64,000 nt of DNA from the NCBI GenBank assembly GCA_013822085.1, contig PNJV01000003.1, positions 1 through 64,000 on the forward strand, read 5' to 3'. Below, in pieces: positions 41,058 through 50,383 of the stretch (positions within the stretch are counted from its first letter, which is position 1; the number at the start of each line of letters is the position of its first letter). Source of the stretch: Isosphaera sp. (lineage in GTDB: Bacteria; Planctomycetota; Phycisphaerae; Phycisphaerales; UBA1924). The position numbers were made by a program, and so were the translations under genes. The notes under the pieces are model-generated. The model made no database searches. It was not told where the DNA came from and was given only the letters and a program-made list of their open reading frames with translations.

Positions 41058-41142
41058 GAAGGCGCCCAGCCAGGAGATCCGACCTCTGCGCCCGCCGGAA
41101 ACGCCCGCGCAGCGCATCGGAATACCTCGAAGGCGGGCGGCG

Positions 41143-41169
41143 CGGTGAGAGCGCACGTGCGCGTCACCG
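41143..41169. promoter_or_regulatory. imperfect dyad in the ECF sigma leader
   Basis: CGGTGAGA-GCGCAC and GTGCGC-GTCACCG are near-complementary around a central CACGTG. Could be an operator or an RNA hairpin 25 nt before the start codon. Confidence 0.35.
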
Positions 41170-41194
41170 GCGGCCGCGTCGGCCTTGGGCGGGC

Positions 41195-41977
41195 ATGGGA
41201 ACTGTCGTGGTGCATGAACCATCGATCCCCAACGCGTCCGCCACGCCCCGGCCGGGCCCCGATGTGATCGGCCGCATCGAGCCGGCGCACGCAGCGGCCC
41301 CGCTGAGCGACTCGGCCGAGCTGATCGGCGCCGCCGACGTGGGCGTGCCCGATGAGCCAGCGGCCCGGGTGCGCAGCGGCGCGGTGCTGACGCGCGAGCA
41401 GGCCGTCACGCTGTGGGACCGCCAGCGGCGGCTGGTGGCGACGATCCTGCTGGCGCACAAGCCGGCTGAGGCGGACCTGGACGACCTGATGCAGGACGTG
41501 GCCTCGGCGGTGGTGGCCAAGCTGGACACGCTCTCCGACGCCGGGGCGTTCGTGCCGTGGCTGCGGACGATCGCCGTCAACGCGGCCCGCGCCAGCGGGC
41601 GGCGGTGGACGGTCCGGCGGCGGTCGCTCGCCCGCGGCCTGGACCCCCACGACGGCGAGGCCCTTGGCCGGGCCGGCGGGGCGGTGGACCAGGGCTCGGC
41701 GGACAGCTCGGCGGCCCGCGAGGAGGGCGCCAGGCTCATGCGCCTGGCCCAGGAGCTCCCCGACGGCTACCGCGAGCCGCTCTTGCTGCGCGTGGTGCAC
41801 GACCTGAGCTACGCCCAGATCGGGGCGATCCTGGACCTGCCCGAGACGACGGTCGAGACGCGGATTGCGCGCGGCCGGCGCATGCTCCGAGAACGGGCCG
41901 TGGCCGCTGCGGCGTCCGGGCCCGGCTCCGATCAGCCGGCGGTGACGGTTCACCGGCCCACGCGCATCTGGAACTGA
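41195..41977 (+). CDS. ECF-type RNA polymerase sigma factor
   Basis: 260 aa. Region 2 covers ATILLAHKPAEADLDDLMQDV through FVPWLRTIAVNAAR. Region 4 covers LPDGYREPLLLRVVHDLSYAQIGAILDLP and TTVETRIARGRRMLRER with its helix-turn-helix. Between them is an Ala/Gly/Ser linker. About 65 extra N-terminal residues of low complexity precede region 2. Such factors drive small stress or envelope regulons. It is first in a run with a membrane-anchored protein and a PDZ protein, so a signal from the envelope is likely. No strong ribosome-binding site. Confidence 0.9.
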   Translation: MGTVVVHEPSIPNASATPRPGPDVIGRIEPAHAAAPLSDSAELIGAADVGVPDEPAARVRSGAVLTREQAVTLWDRQRRLVATILLAHKPAEADLDDLMQDVASAVVAKLDTLSDAGAFVPWLRTIAVNAARASGRRWTVRRRSLARGLDPHDGEALGRAGGAVDQGSADSSAAREEGARLMRLAQELPDGYREPLLLRVVHDLSYAQIGAILDLPETTVETRIARGRRMLRERAVAAAASGPGSDQPAVTVHRPTRIWN

Positions 41978-42030
41978 CGCGGGCCCGGCCCGGCCGGGGC
42001 CCTCGCGCCCACGCACCCAAGACACCCGCC

Positions 42031-42762
42031 ATGACACCCCACGATCCACACACCCCGCCCGCTGCGCCGCTGATCGACCCCGCCGGCCGCGACCTGCTGC
42101 TCAGCCGGCTGATCGACGGCCGGGCCACCGCGCGCGAGTGGGCCCTGCTGCGCGACATCGCCCGCGCCGACGAGCTGGTCTGGTCGGAGCTGATCCACAC
42201 CCGTGCCATCGACGAGGCGCTCTCGGGCGTGATCTCGTCGCGCAGCGCCTCGGCGGCGGGGGCTGCGCCCCTGCCCACCGAGGACGCGCCGCTGGTGCTG
42301 GCCCACCGCGCCGACGCGGCCCACCGCGCCTCGGTGCGCGCCGGTCTGGCCGGCGGGGCGGGCTCCGTGGCCCGCGGCATGGCCGGGTGGGCCGTGGCGG
42401 CGATGCTCACCCTGGCCGTCGGCATGCAGTTCCTCTCTCCGGCAGCCCGGCAGGGCGCGGGAACCATGACCTCCGGCCTCGGGCCGCAGCTGGCCGCCCC
42501 CAGCACGCCCGAGGAGGCCATGCGCTCGTACCTGGAGCTGGGGCAGCGCTCCGGCCAGGTCCTGGGCGAGATGAACGACCGCATGGTGATCTCGGCCACG
42601 CCCAACCCCGACGGCAGCGTCGAGGTGATCTTCGTCCGGCCGATCATCGAGCGGGCCCGCCTGGAGCAGCTCCAGCGCCTGGGCACCGACGAGACCGGCC
42701 GGAGCATCACGATCCCGCTCTGGCCCGGGCAGTTCGCCCAGCCCGGCTCTGACCCGATCTGA
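42031..42762 (+). CDS. single-pass membrane protein, putative anti-sigma partner
   Basis: 243 aa from ATG 42031, 53 bp after the ECF gene. The N-terminal cytosolic part (LLLSRLIDGRATAREWALLRDIARADELVW) looks like the helical zinc-less anti-sigma N-domain. A single TM helix follows (GMAGWAVAAMLTLAVGMQFL). The C-terminal part (MRSYLELGQRSGQVLGEMNDR and SVEVIFVRPIIERARLEQL) would be outside. Anti-sigma identity is inferred from position and topology; no family signature is decisive. Confidence 0.6.
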   Translation: MTPHDPHTPPAAPLIDPAGRDLLLSRLIDGRATAREWALLRDIARADELVWSELIHTRAIDEALSGVISSRSASAAGAAPLPTEDAPLVLAHRADAAHRASVRAGLAGGAGSVARGMAGWAVAAMLTLAVGMQFLSPAARQGAGTMTSGLGPQLAAPSTPEEAMRSYLELGQRSGQVLGEMNDRMVISATPNPDGSVEVIFVRPIIERARLEQLQRLGTDETGRSITIPLWPGQFAQPGSDPI

Positions 42763-42910
42763 TACGGCCCACCGCCGGGTGCGCGCCGACGGGTTGGCCC
42801 GCGGGGCGCATCTGGCATAGGCACGCCGTCGCGCAGCGAGCACGCGCAGCGGCACGACGGGGCACGCTCGCCGCCACGCCGCCCCGACCGGGCGCCGGCG
42901 GCACTGATGG

Positions 42911-42933
42911 GCCCGGTGTCAGGGTCACCGGGC
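42911..42933 (+). promoter_or_regulatory. hairpin directly before the PDZ gene's ribosome-binding site
   Basis: GCCCGGTG and CACCGGGC form an 8-bp stem with a 7-nt loop. AAGGAG starts at the next base (42934). Such a placement could modulate translation or stabilise the 5' end of a processed mRNA. Confidence 0.45.
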
Positions 42934-42948
42934 AAGGAGAACACGACG

Positions 42949-44057
42949 ATGCACGCGACGTTGCACCTGCTGATGGCCGTGGTCGCGCTGGCTGGCTTGC
43001 AGCCCGCCCCCGTGGCCGAGACCCCCAAGCCCCCCGCCGACGCGCCCGCCGCCCAGCGGCCCCCGGTCAGCGTCCAGCGGACCTTCTCCTTCAGCCGCGA
43101 CGGCGACCAGGTCCGCATCGAGATGGACGGCGACAGGATCGTCAAGGCCGAGCGCAACGGCGTGGCCCTGAGCGACGAGGAGGCCCGCGCCCTGGCGCGC
43201 GAGCTCAACCTCAAGGTGACCGAGCTGTTCCCGGGTGGGGGTGGGCCCAGGGGCGACATCCCCGGCGGCCGGGTGATGATCTGGGGCCCCGACGACGCGC
43301 CGTGGGTCGGCCGATTGGCCCCGCCCGATGGCGGGTTCCGCAGGCGCCTCGACGGCCCGCTGGACCTGGACATCGACCTGGGCGTCATGCCCGAGCCGCC
43401 CAAGTCCGTCATCGGCGTCTCGCTGACCAGGCCCAGCCCCGACCTTGCGGGCTACCTGGGCCTGAGCCCCGATGACTTCTCGGTCGTCCTGGACGTTCGC
43501 CCGGACTCGCCCGCGGCCAAGGCCGGGCTCAAGGCCTTCGACGTGATCGTGAGCATCAACGGCCAGGCCGCCCCGGAGCCGAGCGTCCGCCGGGTGATCG
43601 GCGCGCTCGAGCCGGGCTCGCAGGTCAAGCTGACGGTCCGCCGAGCCGGCCAGACCAGCGAGCACACCATCGAGACCGTCCAGCCCGTGGGCGTGATCGG
43701 CCGCGGGGGCGAGGCCGGCCAGGACGACGCCCGCGAGGCGCTCCGCCAGGCCCAGCGCCAGCAGCTCAGGCAGCTCCTCGACCAGGACGCCCTCAGGGGG
43801 CTCCAGGGAGCCCTCAAGCAAGAGCAGGAGCAGCTGCTCAGGCAGAACCGGGAGCTGCGCGAGCGGCTGGACGCGATCGCGGTGGATCCGCAGACCAGGC
43901 TCGGTGGTCGTCGCCGCGCGGCAACGCCGAGCGCGACGAGCAGCTCCGCGCCATGCTCGATCAGCGGCTCGGGGCCATCGAGTTGCGCCTGAGCGAGCTC
44001 CTGCGCCGGCTCGGCGGTGGCGACGATCCCAAGCCGGCCAACCCCGACCAGCCCTGA
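42949..44057 (+). CDS. exported PDZ-domain protein, apparently frameshifted near its C-terminus
   Basis: ATG at 42949 has AAGGAG 9 nt upstream and begins a signal peptide (MHATLHLLMAVVALAGLQ). After an Asp/Arg-rich region, a PDZ domain spans about residues 145-235 (SVIGVSLTRPSPDLAGYLGL, VLDVRPDSPAAKAGLKAFDVIVSINGQ). A coiled coil follows (REALRQAQRQQLRQLLDQDAL onward). In the frame as written, the end turns into Ser/Ala-rich sequence with a TGA at 43990-43992. One base off, from about 43900, the frame reads NAERDEQLRAMLDQRLGAIE and LRLSELLRRLGGGDDPK to TGA 44055-44057, a natural continuation of the coiled coil. A one-base indel is likely. Confidence 0.7.
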
Positions 44058-44096
44058 TCTCAAGGGCGTCTGACAACTGAACGAACCCTCCTGGGC

Positions 44097-44126
44097 ACGC
44101 ACCCCGGCATCGGAGCCGGGGTGCGT
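44097..44126. terminator. 12-bp perfect hairpin after the PDZ gene
   Basis: ACGCACCCCGGC and GCCGGGGTGCGT flank a 6-nt loop. Only a weak T-rich tail (CAATTT) follows, so it may terminate inefficiently or act as a 3' end stabiliser. Confidence 0.6.
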
Positions 44127-44256
44127 GTCAATTTGGACGGGCCGCTCTGTCGCAACCGCGGCATAGGGATACGCCCTGGCGGGCGAGACAATCCCGCCTT
44201 GGGATCTATGCTTTCGATCCGCTGCGGCACGACGGCGGGCGGGATGGAAGGCAGGC

Positions 44257-45816
44257 ATGCAACCGGGACCACTGGACGCGCTTGGGCGGCTGATCGAGGC
44301 GATACGCGAAGGGGCGACGCGGTCACCGGCACTGGCCGGGGCCCTGCGCGAGCTTGCCTCAGCGATCGCGGCGTTGGCCCCGCCCGAGGGTCAGGACGCG
44401 GCGGGCGTGACGGGCCAGGCGGGGCACGGGCCGGCGCAGCGCCGCGCCGAGCCGGCGCCGGCGGCAGCGGTCGAGCCGGAGCAGGTCCGGCAGTTCGCCG
44501 ACGCGTTGCGGCAGGGCCTTGGGGGCATGGGCGCAGCGGGTGCGCCGGCGGCGGTCACGGGCCCGCGCGTGGTGTCGCAGGGCAGGGCCGCCGAGGGCGT
44601 GGAGGTGCCGGCGTCGCGCCGCGGGCAGGGCCTCGACGTGGCGGCGCTGGCGCGGCGATGCGAGCTCAAGGCCGACAGCTGCCTCTTCGCGGCCCGGCGG
44701 GCGCGGGGCGTGGCCCAGGGGGCGACGATCTTCGACTTCAAGCCCGAGTACCTGGCCCTGCTGGACCGCGGCAAGGCCGAGAAGACCTATCTGTGGATGG
44801 TCGCGCCCAGCGACGGGACGCCGCCGGAGGGGCTCGAGCGGATCGCCGAGGCCTACGGGATCCTCAAGGAGGCGGCGTCGCTGATCGTGCCGGCCGCGTC
44901 GGACCCCGAGGCGCCGCAGGGGCTGATGGAGAAGCTGCTGCCGCTGCTGGCCACGGCCCAGTGCGCGCTGCGCGAGTCGCTGCCGACCGGCGAGATCGAC
45001 CGCGACCAGGAGGACGTGTTCTGGTTCCTGCGCGACCAGACCGAGCAACGGCGGGTGTACATCGCCCAGCACCTGACGCGCGACAGCAAGGCGACGGTGG
45101 AGGAGGCTCGCGCCGCGTTGGAGCAGGCCCGGCAGGTGGTCGGCGAGCTGGCGGGCAAGCAGAAGGCCGGCAAGGCGCGCAAGGAGTCGGTCTCGCGGGC
45201 CCGGTACCACGCGGGGCAGCTGGCCCAGGGGCGTGCCGTGGAGCCGGACAAGTCGTGGGCGCTGATCGCCCAGGTGGTTGGCGAGCTGGCTGTGGCGGGC
45301 TCGCCGTTGCCCAAGGATCTGTCGGCGGCGTTGGAGCCGCTGGCGGGCGCGCTGCTGGTCGAGTGTCCCGAGGAGGCCCTGCGGGAGCGCCTGCTGGAGG
45401 TGGCGCAGCGGGCGGCCGAGAGCGAGGGTCAGGGGGAGGACGACCGGGCCGACTCGGCGGAGATCGAGCGGGCCCGCCAGCTGCTGGCCGACCGGGTGCT
45501 GGTGATGATCGGCGGCGTTCCCAAGCCCGAGGCGGTCGAGTCGCTGCGCAAGTCGCTGGCCCTGCGCGACGTCCGGTGGCTCTCCAAGCGCGACCACGCC
45601 TCGACGGCCCCGTTCGAGACCGAGATCTCGCGCCCGGACGTGGACGTGGTCATGGTGATGATCCGCTGGTGCAACACCCACGACGGCCCCGAGGTGCGCG
45701 AGATGTGCCGGCTGCACAACAAGGCGTGCGTGACGCTCCCGGGCGGTTACAACCCCTCGCAGGTGGCCCACCACGTGCTCGAGCAGGTGGGCGAGCGGCT
45801 TCGGCACGCGGGCTGA
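44257..45816 (+). CDS. DUF2325 domain protein
   Basis: 519 aa; GGAAGG lies 5 nt before the ATG. The N-terminal 130 residues are Ala/Gly/Pro-rich. A helical central region has CELKADSCLFAARRARG, YLWMVAPSDGTPPEGLERIAEAY and long coiled-coil-like stretches (VEEARAALEQARQVVGELAGK). The C-terminal DUF2325 domain (about 415-515) shows VLVMIGGVPKPEAVESLRKSL, the region DVDVVMVMIRWCNTHDG and GGYNPSQVAHHVLEQ. DUF2325 is a Rossmann-like domain of unknown role. The protein appears cytosolic. No operon partners. Confidence 0.8.
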   Translation: MQPGPLDALGRLIEAIREGATRSPALAGALRELASAIAALAPPEGQDAAGVTGQAGHGPAQRRAEPAPAAAVEPEQVRQFADALRQGLGGMGAAGAPAAVTGPRVVSQGRAAEGVEVPASRRGQGLDVAALARRCELKADSCLFAARRARGVAQGATIFDFKPEYLALLDRGKAEKTYLWMVAPSDGTPPEGLERIAEAYGILKEAASLIVPAASDPEAPQGLMEKLLPLLATAQCALRESLPTGEIDRDQEDVFWFLRDQTEQRRVYIAQHLTRDSKATVEEARAALEQARQVVGELAGKQKAGKARKESVSRARYHAGQLAQGRAVEPDKSWALIAQVVGELAVAGSPLPKDLSAALEPLAGALLVECPEEALRERLLEVAQRAAESEGQGEDDRADSAEIERARQLLADRVLVMIGGVPKPEAVESLRKSLALRDVRWLSKRDHASTAPFETEISRPDVDVVMVMIRWCNTHDGPEVREMCRLHNKACVTLPGGYNPSQVAHHVLEQVGERLRHAG

Positions 45817-45895
45817 TCGGCGGGGTTGCGGCCGGTGCGCCCGGGGCGACGCGCGTGTTCGTGCTCGCCGCCGTGCGCGTGCAGGCTGTGCGCAC

Positions 45896-45927
45896 GGGCG
45901 GGCCGGGCGGGCCGGGCGGGCTGGGCG
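45896..45927. repeat. 9-bp tandem repeat GGGCGGGCC
   Basis: 3.5 copies in the 186-bp gap between the DUF2325 gene and the convergent MoxR gene. The rest of this gap shows no other feature. Confidence 0.7.
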
Positions 45928-46002
45928 AGAGTGGTCCCGGGCCGGTGGCGCCCCCGCCGGGGCGTGCGCAGCCGGGGAGTTGCCAGCGCGGCTGCGCCGC
46001 GG

Positions 46003-47100
<1,098 letters not shown>

Positions 47101-47182
47101 CGTGGGCGTCTCCGGGAGCGTGCGGCGGGCCGCGGACGGATGGTACTGGGCCCGGCCCCGGCGCGCCGGGGCGCGGCGGGCA

Positions 47183-47188
47183 TAATCT
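47183..47188 (+). promoter_or_regulatory. -10-like TAATCT, 7 nt before lptB start
   Basis: Within CATAATCT; no ribosome-binding site stronger than AGG lies before the GTG at 47196. Confidence 0.4.
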
Positions 47189-47195
47189 CAGGCAC

Positions 47196-48131
47196 GTGCC
47201 GCTGCTGGAAGCGACCAACCTGCGCAAGAGCTACTCCGGGCGGACGGTGGTCGGCGGGGTGACGTTCCACGTCGACCGCGCCGAGATCGTCGGGCTGCTG
47301 GGTCGCAACGGGGCGGGCAAGACGACCAGCTTCCGGATCGCCATCGGGATGATCGAGGCCGACGAGGGCCGGGTCGTCTTCGACGGGCGCGACGTGTCGT
47401 CGCTGCCGATGTACCGCCGAGCGCGCCTGGGCATGGGCTACCTCTCGCAGGAGCCGTCGGTCTTCGGGCGGCTCACGTGCGAGCAGAACCTGCTGGCGAT
47501 CCTCCAGACGCTGGACCTGACGCGCGCCCAGCGGCGGGCGCGGGCCGCCGAGCTGCTGGCCCAGTTCCGGCTGGCGCACAAGGCCCGGCACCCGGCGCGG
47601 ACCTGCTCCGGCGGCGAGCGCCGCAAGCTGGAGATCGCCCGGGCGCTGGTCACCCAGCCCAAGCTCATCCTGCTCGACGAGCCCTTCAGCGGCGTGGACC
47701 CGATCGCCGTGGAGGACCTCCAGCGCGAGATCCGCGCGCTGACACGCCGCGGCATCGCCTGCCTGATCACCGACCACAACGTGCAGCAGACCCTGCGCGT
47801 GTGCGACCGCGCGATCATCATCGACGAGGGCCGCACCTTCGCTGAGGGCACACCCAGGGAGCTGATCAACGACGAGATGGTCCGCCGGGTGTACCTGGGC
47901 TCGCTCTTCCGCGGCGACGAGTTCGACCACCCGATCACGTCCGACGCCATCGACCCCGGGCGTGGCCCCGGCCCCGCGCACGCGGCGGTTGGGGGCAACG
48001 GTCTGTCGGCGGGCCCCGAGGGCAACGGCGTGCCCGGGCGCTTGGGCGTCGGGCCGGTTGGGGCTGGGAGCGCTGGGGCCCAGGGCGGCGGCGCAGCGGG
48101 CGAGCGGCCGCCGGCGGGCCCGCAGCGCTGA
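47196..48131 (+). CDS. lptB: LPS export ABC transporter ATPase LptB
   Basis: LptB powers extraction of lipopolysaccharide from the inner membrane with LptFG. Motifs: Walker A GRNGAGKTT, Q-loop YLSQEPSVFGRLT, signature CSGGERRKLEIARAL, Walker B LILLDEPFSGVDP, and H-loop ITDHNVQQTL, which is the LptB-type sequence. The catalytic core is complete in about 245 residues. A Gly/Pro/Ala-rich tail of about 65 residues follows, which LptB normally lacks. 311 aa from the GTG at 47196. Its presence implies an LPS-type outer membrane. Convergent with a sigma-70 gene, divergent from moxR. Confidence 0.93.
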   Translation: MPLLEATNLRKSYSGRTVVGGVTFHVDRAEIVGLLGRNGAGKTTSFRIAIGMIEADEGRVVFDGRDVSSLPMYRRARLGMGYLSQEPSVFGRLTCEQNLLAILQTLDLTRAQRRARAAELLAQFRLAHKARHPARTCSGGERRKLEIARALVTQPKLILLDEPFSGVDPIAVEDLQREIRALTRRGIACLITDHNVQQTLRVCDRAIIIDEGRTFAEGTPRELINDEMVRRVYLGSLFRGDEFDHPITSDAIDPGRGPGPAHAAVGGNGLSAGPEGNGVPGRLGVGPVGAGSAGAQGGGAAGERPPAGPQR

Positions 48132-48174
48132 GGGCCGGGCGAGCCGGGCACGAGCACGCCTGGTGCCGGCGCGA

Positions 48175-49101
48175 TCAGCCGACGCGCTGGGAGGGGGCGG
48201 CGGTGTCGTCGCCCATGATGGCGCCGGGGCGGAAGTAGCGCGAGGGGCGGTCGTCGTTGAGCTGGTCGTTGAGCTTGCGCAGGGCCTCGTCGGCGATCTG
48301 GCGGACGCGCTCGCGGGAGATGCCGATCTCGGCGGCGATCTGCTTGAGGGTCAGGGGCTCCTGGCCGTCGAAGCCGAAGCGCAGGCGCAGGATGCGGGCC
48401 TCGCGCTCGTCGATGGCGTCCAGGAGCTTGCGGATGGTCCAGAGCTCGTCCTGGCGCATCATGGTCTCGGCGGGGGGGCCGGCGCGGTGGTCGGCCAGGG
48501 CGTCGCCGAAGTTGAGCGCGTCGCCGTTGTCGTCGGTCGGCGACTGGCTCGGGGCCTTGACGGCCTTGACGGCCCGGCGGATGATGCGGAGCTTGCGCAT
48601 CGGCAGCTGGAGATCGTCGGCCATCTCCTGGAGGGTGGGCGGGCGACCCAGCGAGGCCTCCAGCCGGCGCGCCGCCTGCTTCCAGCGGGCGATGAGCTCG
48701 ACCATGTACGCCGGGACGTGGATGGGCTGGACGGCGTTGATCAGCGCCCGCTTGATCGCCTGCTTGATCCACCACGAGGCGTACGTCGAGAACCGGGCGC
48801 CCTGGGCCGGGTCGAAGCCCTCGACGGCGCGCAGCAGGCCGACGTTGCCCTCCTCGATCAGGTCCTGGAGCGACAGGCCGCGGTTGGCGTAGTTCTTGGC
48901 GATGGAGACGACCAGGCGGAGGTTGGCCCGGATCATCCGCTCGCGGGCGATGGGGCAGTTGTCGTTGATCACGGCCCAGCCGAGGCGCCGCTCCTCCTCG
49001 GCGTTGAGCAGGGGCACCTCGTTGATCTGGCGCAGGTAGATCTGGAGGCCGTTCTGGACCTCGCCGAACGCCACAGCACGGATCGACCTGGTGAGTGCCA
49101 A
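48175..49101 (-). CDS. sigma-70 family factor (RpoD/SigA-like, group 2)
   Basis: Seen: region 1.2 [20 protein letters not shown]; region 2 [44 protein letters not shown] and [14 protein letters not shown]; region 3 [20 protein letters not shown]; region 4 [18 protein letters not shown] and [20 protein letters not shown]. It lacks the large region 1.1 and non-conserved region of a primary sigma, so it is a short alternative or compact group-2 factor of about 308 aa. TTG at 49101 is chosen because AAGGGG lies 7 nt upstream and [11 protein letters not shown] follows; an ATG at 49170 is the alternative. Confidence 0.92.
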   Translation of the reverse strand: MALTRSIRAVAFGEVQNGLQIYLRQINEVPLLNAEEERRLGWAVINDNCPIARERMIRANLRLVVSIAKNYANRGLSLQDLIEEGNVGLLRAVEGFDPAQGARFSTYASWWIKQAIKRALINAVQPIHVPAYMVELIARWKQAARRLEASLGRPPTLQEMADDLQLPMRKLRIIRRAVKAVKAPSQSPTDDNGDALNFGDALADHRAGPPAETMMRQDELWTIRKLLDAIDEREARILRLRFGFDGQEPLTLKQIAAEIGISRERVRQIADEALRKLNDQLNDDRPSRYFRPGAIMGDDTAAPSQRVG

Positions 49102-49419
49102 GCCGTTACCCCTTTCGGCGCCGGGTGGGCCGGGCGCCATCACGAGAGAGGGCCAGTGTACCGGCCCCATGCCAGACCGCTACGCAACGCACATGCAGCG
49201 GTTGCAATCGTCCCGCGGCGCCGGTGCCTTGATGGATCCTAAGTCCCCGGCGGGCTCCTGCGGCAGCACGCATGGGTGAGCCGGTGCGGATTGACAGGAG
49301 ATTGACACGGGCTTGGTTATGGGTCCTTGTCCTTGGGTTTGTCCTAGTTGACGCGCAGGGCGGGGCGCACGCAGGGGCGCAGGTCGGCCGGGCGGCGCCT
49401 CTTGCGCTGGGCGGGCGAG
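49102..49419. other. 318-bp intergenic region between divergent sigma-70 and UvrB/C-motif genes
   Basis: Contains two TTGACA boxes (49291-49296 and 49302-49307) facing the plus-strand gene. No clear -10 accompanies them; GGTTAT at 49315-49320 is the best. A TACACT box on minus lies at 49155-49160. No credible ORF. Confidence 0.5.
49291..49320 (+). promoter_or_regulatory. candidate promoter TTGACA-18-GGTTAT
   Basis: A perfect -35 with a weak -10, upstream of the gene at 49420. A second TTGACA starts 11 bp downstream of the first, so two overlapping sites may exist. Confidence 0.35.
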
Positions 49420-50220
49420 ATGTCGCAAAGCGCCAGTCCATATCATCCGGCCAACGTGGCGACGAACCCAGATATTTCGGGCCTGCTCAAGCAGTGGCCC
49501 TTCGAACCCGGCCGATTGAACGTCCGCACCATTACTGGGCGTGACGGCGAGCCGCGGATCCAGATGCGTGTGGACCTTGGCATCTTGCAGATGCACACCG
49601 AGGGGCGGCCCGACGGTCAGAGGCCGTTCGGGTTCGAGAGCCTGCTCGAGTACCACGAGTCGCGGCTGGACCAGGCAAGGTCGGAGGCGACGGACCCGGA
49701 GCAGGCGGAGTTTTCGCTCAGCGGCGAGCAGTGCCGGGACCTGCGCGACGAGGCGGTGCAGTACTACCAGCGGTACATGTCGCTGCTGGTGCTCGAGGAC
49801 TTCGAGGGCGTGGTGCGCGACACGTCGCGGAACCTGCGGGTCCTGGACCTGTGCCACAAGCACGGCACGTCGGAGGCCGACCGGCAGGCCATGGAGCCGT
49901 TCCGGGCGTTCATCACGATGATGCGCGCCCGGGCGCTGGCCAGCCAGGCGATCAAGGACAACGAGCCCAAGGCAGCGATCCATGCCATCGACGACGGGCT
50001 CGAGGCGCTGCGGCACCACTTCACGACCAGCGGCCAGGAGTCGGGGTTCGATCAGTCGGCCGAGGTGCAGACGCTGCGCGGGATGCGCGAGGCGCTGGTG
50101 CCCAAGCTGCCCTTGAGCCCGCGCGCCGAGCTACAGCGCCGCCTGGACGAGGCCATCAAATCGGAGAACTACGAGCTGGCGGCGATCCTGCGCGACGAGC
50201 TGCGCGGCCTGGGCGGCTGA
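49420..50220 (+). CDS. UvrB/UvrC-motif protein of unknown function
   Basis: 266 aa. The C-terminal 35 residues form a UVR motif (RAELQRRLDEAIKSENYELAAILRDELRGL), the helical hairpin that joins UvrB to UvrC and also occurs in McsA/ClpC-type proteins. The N-terminal part (SGLLKQWPFEPGRLNVRTI and PRIQMRVDLGILQMHTEGRPDG) is a conserved-looking domain. A helical middle follows with repeats like a short TPR region (YYQRYMSLLVLEDFEGVVRD, ASQAIKDNEPKAAIHAIDDGLEAL). Soluble. A DNA-repair or proteolysis adaptor role is inferred only from the UVR motif. Confidence 0.75.
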   Translation: MSQSASPYHPANVATNPDISGLLKQWPFEPGRLNVRTITGRDGEPRIQMRVDLGILQMHTEGRPDGQRPFGFESLLEYHESRLDQARSEATDPEQAEFSLSGEQCRDLRDEAVQYYQRYMSLLVLEDFEGVVRDTSRNLRVLDLCHKHGTSEADRQAMEPFRAFITMMRARALASQAIKDNEPKAAIHAIDDGLEALRHHFTTSGQESGFDQSAEVQTLRGMREALVPKLPLSPRAELQRRLDEAIKSENYELAAILRDELRGLGG

Positions 50221-50372
50221 GGCGCCCTGGGGACGCGGCCTGTGTGTGGGGTGCGGGTCGGGGGCTCATGGCGCGGGTGCCTGCCCCGGGGCCCGGCAGA
50301 GGGGAGTGCGCAGGGGATCGGGGCGGGGAACGGGTTGATCGGGGCTTGCGCAAGGCCGCCCGGTGTCTGCCC

Positions 50373-50378
50373 AATAAT
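50373..50378 (+). promoter_or_regulatory. -10-like AATAAT, 5 nt before the membrane-protein start
   Basis: AATAAT ends 5 nt before the ATG at 50384 with no ribosome-binding site. It departs from the TANNNT pattern at its first base. Confidence 0.3.
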
Positions 50379-50383
50379 CCAGC

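Larger units (their letters stand above)
40882..41194. other. 313-bp intergenic region: terminator, promoter, dyad
   Basis: Holds a rho-independent terminator (40941-40963), an AT-rich sigma-70-like promoter (41029-41057) and an imperfect dyad (41143-41169) in the leader of the ECF sigma gene. No credible ORF of its own. Confidence 0.7.

Noticed and set aside
41037-41267. 76-codon frame upstream of the ECF sigma gene
   Set aside because: Starts with TTG inside the promoter, lacks a ribosome-binding site and overlaps the sigma gene's start.
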